DNA from: DASYTH01 sp035942955
GTDB lineage: Bacteria > Actinomycetota > Actinomycetes > Mycobacteriales > Pseudonocardiaceae
DNA length: 9,480 nt
Assembly: GCF_035942955.1 (NCBI RefSeq)
Contig: NZ_DASZCQ010000334.1
Coordinates: 1-9,480, forward strand
Direction of reading: 5' to 3'
Shown here: positions 4,377-9,480 of the stretch, in pieces
How positions within the stretch are numbered: position 1 is the stretch's first letter
Layout of the letters: each line of letters starts with the position of its first letter
Notes under the pieces: generated by a model
What the model was told of the DNA's origin: nothing
Seen by the model: the letters and a program-made list of their open reading frames with translations, nothing else
The model's database searches: none
Program-made: the position numbers and the translations under genes

Positions 4377-5492
4377 TCAGTGCAGCGGGGCGAAGAACGC
4401 CCGAAGGTCCGCGGCCAGTTGAGCGGGCGCCTCCATGGCGGGGAAGTGCTTGCCGCGCTCGAACTCCGTCCAGTGCGCGTCGGGTGGGGCGGGGACGAGC
4501 TTGCGCACGGTTTCGTCGGCGCCGAAGACGGCGAAGCCCTGGGGTACGGCCGGAGGTGCGCCCCAGTCGGTGGAGTGGGCCTGCTCGTAGAGCGTGTGCG
4601 CGGCGGTGGCGCCGGAGCCGGTGAACCAGTACAGGCTGACCGTGGTGAGCAGCTGGTCGCGGTCGATGGGCAGGTCGGTCCATTCCTCGAACTTCTCGGC
4701 GATCCAGGCCAGCTGCAGCAGCGGCGAGTCGACGAGGCCGTAGCCGATGGTCTGCGGCCGGCTGTTCTGGATGGCCAGGTAGCCGGAGCCGTCCCGGCTG
4801 AACTCGTTCATCCGGTCCAGGATCAGCTTGTCGACCGGGTCGTTGCCGTCGAGCCGGTCGGCCATGCCGGGCAGGAACGTGGCCGTGTTCGCCGCGGTGA
4901 GCGGGTCGGTGACCACGTGCACGCCGGTGACGTGCTCGCCGTCGAGGCCGGCCACCACGCCGGACACGCCGGCGCCGATGTCGCCGCCGTGCACGCCGTA
5001 CCGGTCGTAGCCCAGCCGGCGCATCAGCTCAATCCAGGCTCGGGCGGTGCGGGCCATGGTCCAGCCGGTGTCGGCAAGCGGGGTGGAGAAGGCGTAGCCG
5101 GGCAGGGACGGCGCGATCACGTGGAAGGCCTGGCCCTCGGCCGGGTTCACCAGCGGCTCGATGAGGTGCAGGAACTCGGCGACCGAGCTGGGGAAGCCGT
5201 GCGTGATCAGCAGCGGCTTCGCGTCGGCCCGGTCGGACCGCACGTGCAGGAAGTGAATGCGCTGGCCGTCGATCTCGGTGGTGAACTGGGGGTAGGAGTT
5301 GAGCGTGGCCTCCTGGGCGCGCCAGTCGTAGTCCGTGCGCCAGTACTCGGCCAGCTCCCTGAGGTGGTCCAACGGAACGCCGCGGGTCCAGCCCACGCCG
5401 GGCAGCTCGCCGGGCCAGCGGGCGTTGGCCAGCCGGTCGTGCAGGTAGTCGAGGTCGGTCTTGGCGATCTGGATGCGGAAGTTATCGATCAT
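4377..5492 (-). CDS. Epoxide hydrolase, microsomal type (EHN domain, alpha/beta-hydrolase)
   Basis: Converts epoxides to diols through a covalent ester intermediate; the natural substrate is unknown. The 371-residue product has the N-terminal EHN domain (about 1-110, with RLANARWPGELPGVGWTRG at 20-38 and ELAEYWRTDYDWRAQE at 46-61). A typical alpha/beta-hydrolase core follows. Visible catalytic features are the oxyanion motif HGFPSS (98-103), nucleophile D171 in HGGDIGAG, a likely acid D326 in VFGADE (aligning with the FPxE of mammalian microsomal enzymes from memory), base H349 in RGKHFPAME, and ring-opening tyrosine candidates Y288 (LYWFTG) and Y302 (LYE). There is no N-terminal membrane anchor, so it should be soluble. 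The ATG at 5492 is preferred over one at 5510 because TAGGGT lies exactly 7 nt upstream of it. It is divergent from a WYL regulator, its probable controller. Confidence 0.93.
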   Translation of the reverse strand: MIDNFRIQIAKTDLDYLHDRLANARWPGELPGVGWTRGVPLDHLRELAEYWRTDYDWRAQEATLNSYPQFTTEIDGQRIHFLHVRSDRADAKPLLITHGFPSSVAEFLHLIEPLVNPAEGQAFHVIAPSLPGYAFSTPLADTGWTMARTARAWIELMRRLGYDRYGVHGGDIGAGVSGVVAGLDGEHVTGVHVVTDPLTAANTATFLPGMADRLDGNDPVDKLILDRMNEFSRDGSGYLAIQNSRPQTIGYGLVDSPLLQLAWIAEKFEEWTDLPIDRDQLLTTVSLYWFTGSGATAAHTLYEQAHSTDWGAPPAVPQGFAVFGADETVRKLVPAPPDAHWTEFERGKHFPAMEAPAQLAADLRAFFAPLH

Positions 5493-5554
5493 GTGGAGAA
5501 CCCTATGCATAATTCCGGAAGGGTCTGTTCCTAGATTCCACAGAGGATCGAAGC
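5493..5554. promoter_or_regulatory. Divergent control region with dyads, possible WYL-regulator operator
   Basis: The 62 bp between divergent start codons contain the palindrome TTCCGGAA (5513-5520), ATGCAT (5505-5510), an inverted pair ACCCT (5500-5504) / AGGGT (5520-5524), and TGTGGA (5492-5497) / TCCACA (5537-5542). TTCC occurs three times (5513, 5528, 5536). The space is less GC-rich than its surroundings. TAGATT (5532-5537) could be the -10 for the WYL gene. The adjacent DNA-binding protein probably regulates both genes from here; which dyad is the operator is not decided by the sequence. Confidence 0.45.
5500..5505 (-). promoter_or_regulatory. Candidate -10 box for a leaderless epoxide hydrolase mRNA
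   Basis: TAGGGT on the minus strand (5505-5500) lies 7 nt before the ATG at 5492. The start lacks a good Shine-Dalgarno sequence at normal spacing. No convincing -35 hexamer is found 16-18 nt further upstream. It lies inside the dyad-rich divergent spacer, where a regulator bound nearby could block it. Confidence 0.5.
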
Positions 5555-6511
5555 ATGTGGGAAACCCCGGCGCGGCTGCTGCGCCTGCTGTCCCTGCTGC
5601 AGGCCCGGCGCGACTGGACGAGTGCCGAGTTGGCCGAGCGGCTCGGCGTCACCACCCGCACCATCCGCAACGACGTGGAACGGTTGCGCGGGCTGGGTTA
5701 TCCGGTCGACGCGCGGCCGGGCGTCGCCGGCGGGTACCGGCTCGGCGCCGGCGGCACGCTGCCGCCGCTGCTGCTTGACGACGAGGAGGCGGTGGCCGTC
5801 GCGATCGGGCTGCGCACCGCCGCGAGCGGCTCGATCGCCGGCATCGAGGAGACCTCGGTGCGGGCGCTGGCCAAGCTGCAGCAGCTGCTGCCGTCCCGGC
5901 TGCGCCACCGGGTGAGCGCCTTCCAGCACACGCTGCCGATGCCGTCGCCCGGCCCGCGGGTGGATCCGGACGTGCTGACGGTGATCGCGGGCGCGTGCCG
6001 CGATCATGAGCGGCTGCGGTTCGACTACCGGGCGCATTCCGGGGCGGCCAGCCGGCGTTCGGTGGAGCCCTACCGCCTGGTCAACGACCGGCGACGCTGG
6101 TACCTGGTGGCCTGGGACGTGGAACGGGACGACTGGCGCACGTTCCGGGTGGACCGGATCGAGCCGCGCACCCCGACCGGGCCCCGGTTCACCCCGCGCC
6201 CGCTGCCGCCCGACCACGAGGTCACGTCGCGGGTGGCCCGCGGGATCGGCGAGGCGACCTGGCGGTACCGGGCCAGGGTGATCGTGCACGCGCCCGCGTC
6301 GCACGTGCGGAACCGGCTGCCGATCCCGGTGGACGTCGAGCCGCTCGGCCGCGACCGGTGCGCCTTCGAACCCGGCTCGGACGACCCCCGGATGCTCGCC
6401 CTCTACCTGGGAATGCTCGACGCCGACTTCGAGATCGTGGACTCGCCCGAGCTGGTCGAGGCGCTGCGCACCCTCGCCGCCCGCTACCAGCGCGCGATCG
6501 ACGCCGGCTAG
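5555..6511 (+). CDS. WYL-domain transcriptional regulator (YafY/DeoR-like HTH)
   Basis: A 318-residue regulator. An N-terminal winged helix-turn-helix (about 4-62) contains WTSAELAERLGVTTRTIRND (21-40) and the wing GVAGGYRLG (56-64). A WYL domain (about 138-208) carries RRSVEPYRLV (167-176), the name-giving WYL triad W182-Y183-L184 and TFRVDRIE (196-203). The C-terminal WCX-type extension (about 237-315) follows. WYL domains sense small ligands or nucleic acids in known cases; the ligand here is unknown. The ATG at 5555 is supported by AGAGGA (5542-5547), 7 nt upstream. Regulators of this class are often divergent from the gene they control, here the epoxide hydrolase. It has no DNA-damage or phage-defence genes beside it, unlike some WYL proteins. 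A small membrane-protein gene follows after 14 nt. Confidence 0.93.
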   Translation: MWETPARLLRLLSLLQARRDWTSAELAERLGVTTRTIRNDVERLRGLGYPVDARPGVAGGYRLGAGGTLPPLLLDDEEAVAVAIGLRTAASGSIAGIEETSVRALAKLQQLLPSRLRHRVSAFQHTLPMPSPGPRVDPDVLTVIAGACRDHERLRFDYRAHSGAASRRSVEPYRLVNDRRRWYLVAWDVERDDWRTFRVDRIEPRTPTGPRFTPRPLPPDHEVTSRVARGIGEATWRYRARVIVHAPASHVRNRLPIPVDVEPLGRDRCAFEPGSDDPRMLALYLGMLDADFEIVDSPELVEALRTLAARYQRAIDAG

Positions 6512-6517
6512 CTAGCC
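6506..6517. repeat. 12-bp palindrome GGCTAGCTAGCC over the WYL stop codon
   Basis: A perfect palindrome spans the TAG stop of the WYL gene (6509-6511) and the putative -10 box of the next gene (6513-6518). It could be an operator for the downstream gene. As a hairpin it would have no loop space, so protein binding is likelier than RNA folding. Confidence 0.5.
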
Positions 6518-6518
6518 T
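6513..6518 (+). promoter_or_regulatory. Candidate -10 box for a leaderless GlsB-like mRNA
   Basis: TAGCCT lies 7 nt before the ATG at 6526, and there is no Shine-Dalgarno sequence between. It overlaps the right half of the 6506-6517 palindrome. Confidence 0.48.
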
Positions 6519-6525
6519 CGCGGCC

Positions 6526-6801
6526 ATGGGCTTCTTCGCGTGGATCGTGTTCGGGGCGATCGCCGGGTGGGTGGCGAACGTCGTGGTGGGCGGGCGGAGC
6601 CGGCGGCGGCAGGGGTGCTTGGTCAGCGTGCTGGTCGGGGTGGTGGGGGCGGCGCTCGGCGGGTTGCTGTACAAGCTGGTGACCGGGCGGGAGAAGACGT
6701 TCGAGTTCGACTTTCCGAGCCTGGGGATCGCGGCGCTCGGGGCCGTCGTTCTGCTCGCGCTGTTGCGGCTGGTCCGGTCCGGGCAGCGGTCTCGCGGTTG
6801 A
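6526..6801 (+). CDS. GlsB/YeaQ/YmgE-family small membrane protein
   Basis: A 91-residue integral membrane protein of the transglycosylase-associated (Transgly_assoc) family. Despite the name, no enzyme activity is shown for it; members are often stress-induced. Three hydrophobic helices are visible: about 3-22 (FFAWIVFGAIAGWVANVVVG), 31-51 and 67-83. They include the family-like GAIAGWVAN, GCLVSVLVGVVGAALGG and LGAVVLLALL. A short basic RSRRR (24-28) follows helix 1 and a basic tail closes the protein. The length is typical. The start is chosen from the family N-terminus, as no Shine-Dalgarno sequence is present. It lies 14 nt after the WYL gene, yet probably has its own leaderless promoter. 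Its role in the cell envelope is inferred from the family and from the phospholipid genes that follow. Confidence 0.88.
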   Translation: MGFFAWIVFGAIAGWVANVVVGGRSRRRQGCLVSVLVGVVGAALGGLLYKLVTGREKTFEFDFPSLGIAALGAVVLLALLRLVRSGQRSRG

Positions 6802-6827
6802 TTACGACAAGTATAGGAACGTACACT
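6798..6827 (+). promoter_or_regulatory. Candidate psd-pssA promoter
   Basis: TTGATT (6798-6803), an 18-nt spacer and TACACT (6822-6827, full match to TANNNT). This is the clearest two-box promoter on the plus strand here and overlaps the stop codon of the preceding gene. Transcription would begin near 6834, leaving a leader of about 130 nt before psd. The surrounding DNA is visibly richer in A and T than the rest of the window. Confidence 0.5.
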
Positions 6828-6837
6828 GGGCGTACAC
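6820..6837. repeat. CGTACAC direct repeat over the psd promoter
   Basis: CGTACAC occurs at 6820-6826 and 6831-6837. The 11-bp period places the copies on the same helix face. The first copy covers the -10 box and the second the predicted transcription start, as expected for a repressor site. The second copy runs into the palindrome CACCGCGGTG (6835-6844). Confidence 0.5.
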
Positions 6838-6917
6838 CGCGGTGCGTTCGCCGGCTCCGGCCGGGGCGTGCTTCGTCGGGGGAGGCACGGCCTGGCCGGT
6901 GGCCGGGGCGGCTGGCG

Positions 6918-6923
6918 TAGCGT
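6918..6923 (+). promoter_or_regulatory. Possible second -10 box upstream of psd
   Basis: TAGCGT lies 6 nt before GTG 6930, the first codon of a 13-codon open frame that overlaps the psd start. It resembles the leaderless boxes elsewhere in the window, with one base less spacing. Confidence 0.3.
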
Positions 6924-6929
6924 GGTCCA

Positions 6930-6971
6930 GTGACGGACCGAACGCGCGCCGAGGATATCCGCAGGTCATGA
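6930..6971 (+). CDS. Possible 13-codon leader peptide coupled to psd
   Basis: GTG 6930 opens a frame encoding MTDRTRAEDIRRS, whose TGA (6969-6971) overlaps the psd ATG (6968-6970) in an ATGA arrangement. Such overlaps usually couple translation. GAGGA (6951-6955) lies within it, 12 nt before psd, which is long for a Shine-Dalgarno spacing. The peptide resembles nothing I know and may simply be a chance frame in the leader. Confidence 0.25.
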   Translation: MTDRTRAEDIRRS

Positions 6972-7693
6972 CCGTTGAACCCAGAGTTCGTGGGCCCTTT
7001 ACGCACGCCTTGCACCTGGCTCGAACCATCGTGCCGCCCATGCACCCGGGCGGCCGGCCGTTCGTGCTCGGCGCCGCGGCGGGCACGCTGCTGCTGCGCC
7101 GCGTCAACCGCAAGGCGGGGCTGGCCGGCGTGCTGGCCGGCGGGTTCTTCGCCTGGTTCTTCCGCGAGCCGCGCCGGGTCACCCCGCAGCGCGGCGGCAT
7201 CGCGGTGGCGCCGGCCGACGGCACCGTGGCCAAGGTCGACACCGCGCGGCCGCCGGCGGAGCTGGGGATGGGCGACGCGGAGCGGCCGCGGATCAGCATG
7301 TTCCTGTCGATCTTCGACGTGCACGTGCAGCGGGCTCCGGTCACCGGGCAGGTGGTCAGGGCGGCGTACAAGGCCGGGAAGTTCCTGTCCGCGGATCTGG
7401 ACAAGGCCAGCGAGGACAACGAGCGCAACTCGCTGCTGATCAGCACCGCCGACGGCCACGAGGTGGCGGTGGTGCAGATCGCCGGCCTTGTGGCGCGCCG
7501 GATCGTGTGCCAGGTGGCCGAGGGCGACAAGGTGCGGGCCGGCGCCACCTACGGGCTGATCAGGTTCGGGTCGCGGGTGGACCTGTACGCGCCGCCGGGC
7601 AGCCGGATGCTGGTGGAGACCGGCCAGCGCACGATCGGCGGCGAGACGGTGCTCGCCGAGCTTCCGGAGAGTCCATTGCGGACGGAGGGCTGA
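6968..7693 (+). CDS. psd: Phosphatidylserine decarboxylase, short form
   Basis: Membrane-associated pyruvoyl enzyme that decarboxylates phosphatidylserine to phosphatidylethanolamine. The 241-residue proenzyme matches the short bacterial/actinobacterial form. A hydrophobic N-terminal region (about 32-65) precedes FFREPRRVTP (64-73). APADGTV (81-87) supplies D84, IFDVHVQRAP (115-124) supplies H119, and RFGSRVDLYAP (199-209) holds the G201-S202 self-cleavage site that yields the pyruvoyl group. It is the GSR variant of the longer form's LGST. D84, H119 and S202 match the Asp-His-Ser triad known from E. coli. A GGETVLAEL segment ends the protein. The ATG at 6968 overlaps the end of a tiny upstream frame. 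pssA, which makes its substrate, starts 2 nt after the stop. Confidence 0.96.
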   Translation: MTVEPRVRGPFTHALHLARTIVPPMHPGGRPFVLGAAAGTLLLRRVNRKAGLAGVLAGGFFAWFFREPRRVTPQRGGIAVAPADGTVAKVDTARPPAELGMGDAERPRISMFLSIFDVHVQRAPVTGQVVRAAYKAGKFLSADLDKASEDNERNSLLISTADGHEVAVVQIAGLVARRIVCQVAEGDKVRAGATYGLIRFGSRVDLYAPPGSRMLVETGQRTIGGETVLAELPESPLRTEG

Positions 7694-7695
7694 CG

Positions 7696-8703
7696 GTGGC
7701 GCGAACCGCGCCGGGAGTTCGACTGCTGCCCAACGCGATCACCGTGCTGGCCATGTGCGCCGGGCTGTCGGCGGTGCAGTTCACCCTGGTGCACAACTAC
7801 GGCGCGGCCATCGCGGCGATCGCCGTGGCCGCGGCGCTGGACAGCCTGGACGGCCGGATCGCCCGGCTGCTGGACGCCACCAGCAAGATGGGCGCCGAGC
7901 TCGACTCGCTGTCCGACGCCATCTCCTTCGGCGTGGCGCCGGCTTTGGTGCTCTACGTATGGAAGTTCCCGGGTGACCGCACCGGGTGGGTGATCGCGCT
8001 GGTGTTCGCGGTGTGCGTGATCCTGCGCCTCGCCCGGTTCAACACCTTGCTCGAGGACGCCGAGCAACCGCCGTACGCCAAGGAGTTCTTCGTCGGGGTG
8101 CCGTCGCCGGCCGGCGGGCTGCTCGTGCTGCTGCCGCTCATCCTGTGGATCCAGATCGGCCACGACGGGTGGTGGTCGGCCAAGGCGACGGTGGTGGTGT
8201 GGACGGTCGCCGTCGCCGCGCTGCTGATCAGCCGGATTCCCACGCTGGCGCTGAAGTCCATCCGGGTGCCGGCCAGCGCGGTGGCGCCGCTGCTGGTCGG
8301 CGTCGGGCTGCTGGCCGCCGCGGTGATCACGTACCCGATGGTGGCGTTGGCCGCGGCGCTGGTGTTGTACCTCGGGCACATCCCGTACGCGGTGCGGCGC
8401 AAGCACTGGCTGGCCCACCACCCCGAGGCGTGGGACGTTCCGCCGCGCGAGCGCCGGGCGATCCGCAAGGCGCACGGCCGGGTCAGTCGCCGGCTGGGCC
8501 TGCGGCCGCCGCTGCGCCGGGTCGCCGGGGCGGCCCGCCGGGCGGTGCGGCTGCCGCGCCGCGGGACCGACGACGGCGCGCACCTCGGCCCGGTGCTGCT
8601 GCCCGACGGCGCCCGGGTCGCCCGGCCGGCCGGCGTGCGCAGGCGCAACTGGCGGCGGACCGGGTTGCGGCGCAACCAACCCCGGCCGGGCGAGCCCCGG
8701 TGA
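7696..8703 (+). CDS. pssA: CDP-diacylglycerol-serine O-phosphatidyltransferase
   Basis: Integral membrane enzyme that joins CDP-diacylglycerol and serine to phosphatidylserine. The 335-residue product carries the full CDP-alcohol phosphotransferase motif D49-x2-D52G-x2-A56R57-x8-G66-x3-D70-x3-D74. Hydrophobic helices lie at about 12-33, 36-48, 76-90, 97-111, 138-155, 163-180, 196-212 and 213-230. VPSPAGG (135-141) is typical of this subfamily. After the last helix follows a roughly 100-residue tail with about 28 arginines (234-335), containing WDVPPRERRAIRKAHGR; it is probably cytosolic and may contact membrane phospholipid or nucleic acid. The GTG at 7696 is supported by GGAGGG (7684-7689), 6 nt upstream, inside the end of psd. 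The 2-nt gap shows an operon with psd, reversed relative to the order of the reactions. Confidence 0.95.
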   Translation: MARTAPGVRLLPNAITVLAMCAGLSAVQFTLVHNYGAAIAAIAVAAALDSLDGRIARLLDATSKMGAELDSLSDAISFGVAPALVLYVWKFPGDRTGWVIALVFAVCVILRLARFNTLLEDAEQPPYAKEFFVGVPSPAGGLLVLLPLILWIQIGHDGWWSAKATVVVWTVAVAALLISRIPTLALKSIRVPASAVAPLLVGVGLLAAAVITYPMVALAAALVLYLGHIPYAVRRKHWLAHHPEAWDVPPRERRAIRKAHGRVSRRLGLRPPLRRVAGAARRAVRLPRRGTDDGAHLGPVLLPDGARVARPAGVRRRNWRRTGLRRNQPRPGEPR

Positions 8704-8709
8704 GGGCTT

Positions 8710-8752
8710 ACCGGTTCCGAGGGCTGACCGAAGGCCCACCCGAGGAATCGGT
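8710..8752 (+). terminator. Structured element just after pssA, possible terminator
   Basis: ACCGGTTCC (8710-8718) pairs with GGAATCGGT (8744-8752) over nine positions with one G-U, and GGGC (8721-8724) with GCCC (8734-8737) inside the 25-nt loop. It starts 7 nt after the pssA stop. There is no U-tract. It may end the psd-pssA transcript before the ATPase promoter. Confidence 0.45.
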
Positions 8753-8823
8753 GGTACGCAACCGCTGACCGACAATGCAAAGTAGTGCTTCCAGCCGCGC
8801 CCTCACATTGATTTCAACACAGC

Positions 8824-8829
8824 TAGGCT
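8824..8829 (+). promoter_or_regulatory. Candidate -10 box for a leaderless AAA-ATPase mRNA
   Basis: TAGGCT lies exactly 7 nt before the ATG at 8837. It is the same hexamer and spacing as before the kinase gene. There is no Shine-Dalgarno sequence; the spacer is C-rich. The local DNA (8800-8830) is A/T-richer than its surroundings, and no clear -35 box is found at 16-18 nt. Confidence 0.5.
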
Positions 8830-8836
8830 CGCCCCC

Positions 8837-9480
8837 ATGTCGCCGCAGATCACCCTGACCGCCCGGCACTCGCCCTCCGCGATCGACACCCGGCGCGGGG
8901 TGGTGCGGCTGCATCCGGAGGTGCTCGACGCCCTTGGCCTGCAGCAGTGGGACGCGGTCCGGCTGACCGGCGCGCGGATCAGCTCGGCGCTGGCGGCCGC
9001 GGCGGACAAGGCCGGGCCCACCGGCATCGTGCTGCTCGACGACATCACGATGTCCAACCTCGGGATCACCGAGGGCGCCGAGGTGGTCGTCGCGCCGGTG
9101 GAGGTGGCGCCGGCCCGCTCGGTGACCGTCGCCGGCTCCCGGCTGGCCACGCTGTCGCTGACGCCGGAAACGCTGCGGCTGGCGCTGATCGGCAAGGTGC
9201 TGACCGTCGGCGACGCGGTGTCGCTGCTCCCCCGGGAGCTCGCGCCCGCGCCCGGCTCGGACGTCCCGGCCGTGCGCGAGAAGCTGTCCCGGGCGATCGG
9301 GGTGAGCTGGACGACCGAGCTGCTCACCGTGACCGCGACCGAGCCGGGCGGACCGGTCGCCGTCCATCCGTCCACTGTGGTCGGTTGGCGGGACGGGCCG
9401 CGCACCGGTGAGGGCAACCAGCCGGATCGCCAGGCGGCCGTCGCCGGCGGTGGCCAGGCGACCGCGGCGGCGGCCTCGGC
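8837..9480 (+). CDS. CDC48/p97-type AAA ATPase, N-terminal part (runs off the window edge)
   Basis: The frame from ATG 8837 stays open for 214 codons to the window edge. It begins MSPQITLTARHSPSAIDTRR and shows a double-psi-barrel-like N domain: VVRLHPEVLDALGLQQWDAV (22-41), then IVLLDDITMSNLGITEGAEV with VVVAPVEVAPARSV, as in CDC48-type N domains. A second lobe with LTVGDAVSLLPRELAP follows, then a Gly/Ala-rich linker near the edge. The ATPase modules with Walker motifs lie beyond the window, so the ATPase call rests on the N domain and on context: in M. tuberculosis the gene next to pssA and psd (Rv0435c) is such an ATPase. It probably unfolds or remodels proteins; substrates are unknown. 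It sits 133 bp after pssA with its own likely leaderless promoter. Confidence 0.82.
   Translation, partial: MSPQITLTARHSPSAIDTRRGVVRLHPEVLDALGLQQWDAVRLTGARISSALAAAADKAGPTGIVLLDDITMSNLGITEGAEVVVAPVEVAPARSVTVAGSRLATLSLTPETLRLALIGKVLTVGDAVSLLPRELAPAPGSDVPAVREKLSRAIGVSWTTELLTVTATEPGGPVAVHPSTVVGWRDGPRTGEGNQPDRQAAVAGGGQATAAAAS

Noticed and set aside
5493..5510. An earlier ATG at 5510 for the epoxide hydrolase
   Set aside because: The added residues MHRVLH do not belong to the EHN domain. Choosing it would put the TAGGGT box inside the coding region. It cannot be fully excluded.
2154..5534. An open frame of more than 1100 codons on the plus strand
   Set aside because: It runs antisense to the AIM24 and epoxide hydrolase genes and out of frame through moeA. 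Its product is an Arg/Gly/Ala/Pro-rich low-complexity string, which is the usual shadow of GC-rich coding DNA.
6222..6674. A minus-strand frame with a Thr/Pro-rich start, preceded by a good-looking TATACT (6815-6810)
   Set aside because: The frame is antisense to the WYL and GlsB-like genes and Arg/Ser-rich. TATACT has no matching -35 box and is more than 130 bp away, so it is probably chance in a locally A/T-rich promoter region.
7549..8775. A minus-strand frame opposite pssA
   Set aside because: It mirrors the codon structure of pssA, with Arg/Gln/Gly/His-rich sequence and no recognisable motif.
1..9480. CRISPR arrays, transposon ends, tRNA or rRNA genes, phage genes
   Set aside because: I saw no regularly spaced direct repeats, terminal inverted repeats with a transposase, cloverleaf sequences or structural phage proteins on either strand.

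Overview
The window is very GC-rich, with strong G/C bias at third codon positions, GTG starts beside ATG starts and short actinobacterial-type intergenic spaces. It reads as chromosome of a high-GC actinomycete. The gene content (groEL without groES, AIM24-family protein, moeA, psd, pssA, CDC48-like AAA ATPase) recalls the order I know from Mycobacterium tuberculosis around Rv0435c-Rv0440 (ATPase, pssA, psd, moeA2, a dehydrogenase, groEL2). A member of the Pseudonocardiales such as Amycolatopsis or a relative is my best guess; this is inference, not a database result.

Layout. Positions 1-237 (minus) hold the first 79 codons of a stand-alone groEL, preceded by a 180-bp control region with two CIRCE (HrcA) operators. 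Upstream, also on the minus strand, lie a membrane-anchored Ser/Thr protein kinase (418-1725), a cold-shock protein (1786-1989) and an AIM24-family protein (2085-2732). moeA (2767-3984, plus) diverges from the AIM24 gene across 34 bp. A 392-bp gene-free stretch (3985-4376) separates moeA from the convergent epoxide hydrolase gene (4377-5492, minus); it is packed with dyads, two G-quadruplex-type motifs and a tandem repeat. The hydrolase is divergent from a WYL-domain DeoR-like regulator (5555-6511, plus). Then follow, all on plus, a small GlsB/YeaQ-type membrane protein (6526-6801), psd (6968-7693), pssA (7696-8703) and the N-terminal 214 codons of a CDC48-type AAA ATPase (8837 to the edge).

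How the genes work together. pssA and psd catalyse consecutive steps of phosphatidylethanolamine synthesis and are separated by only 2 nt. groEL, the cold-shock protein and the kinase form a stress-themed set on one strand. The epoxide hydrolase plus WYL regulator look like a self-contained accessory module placed inside an otherwise conserved housekeeping neighbourhood.

The most notable non-coding pattern is a recurring start arrangement. Four genes without a clear Shine-Dalgarno sequence (kinase, epoxide hydrolase, GlsB-like protein, AAA ATPase) each have a TAG(G/C)(G/C)T hexamer exactly 7 nt before the start codon. This is where a -10 box belongs if the mRNA is leaderless. groEL, csp, moeA, the WYL gene and pssA instead have recognisable Shine-Dalgarno sequences. 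I did not see a CRISPR array, insertion sequence, tRNA, rRNA, or a convincing wholly novel multi-gene system.
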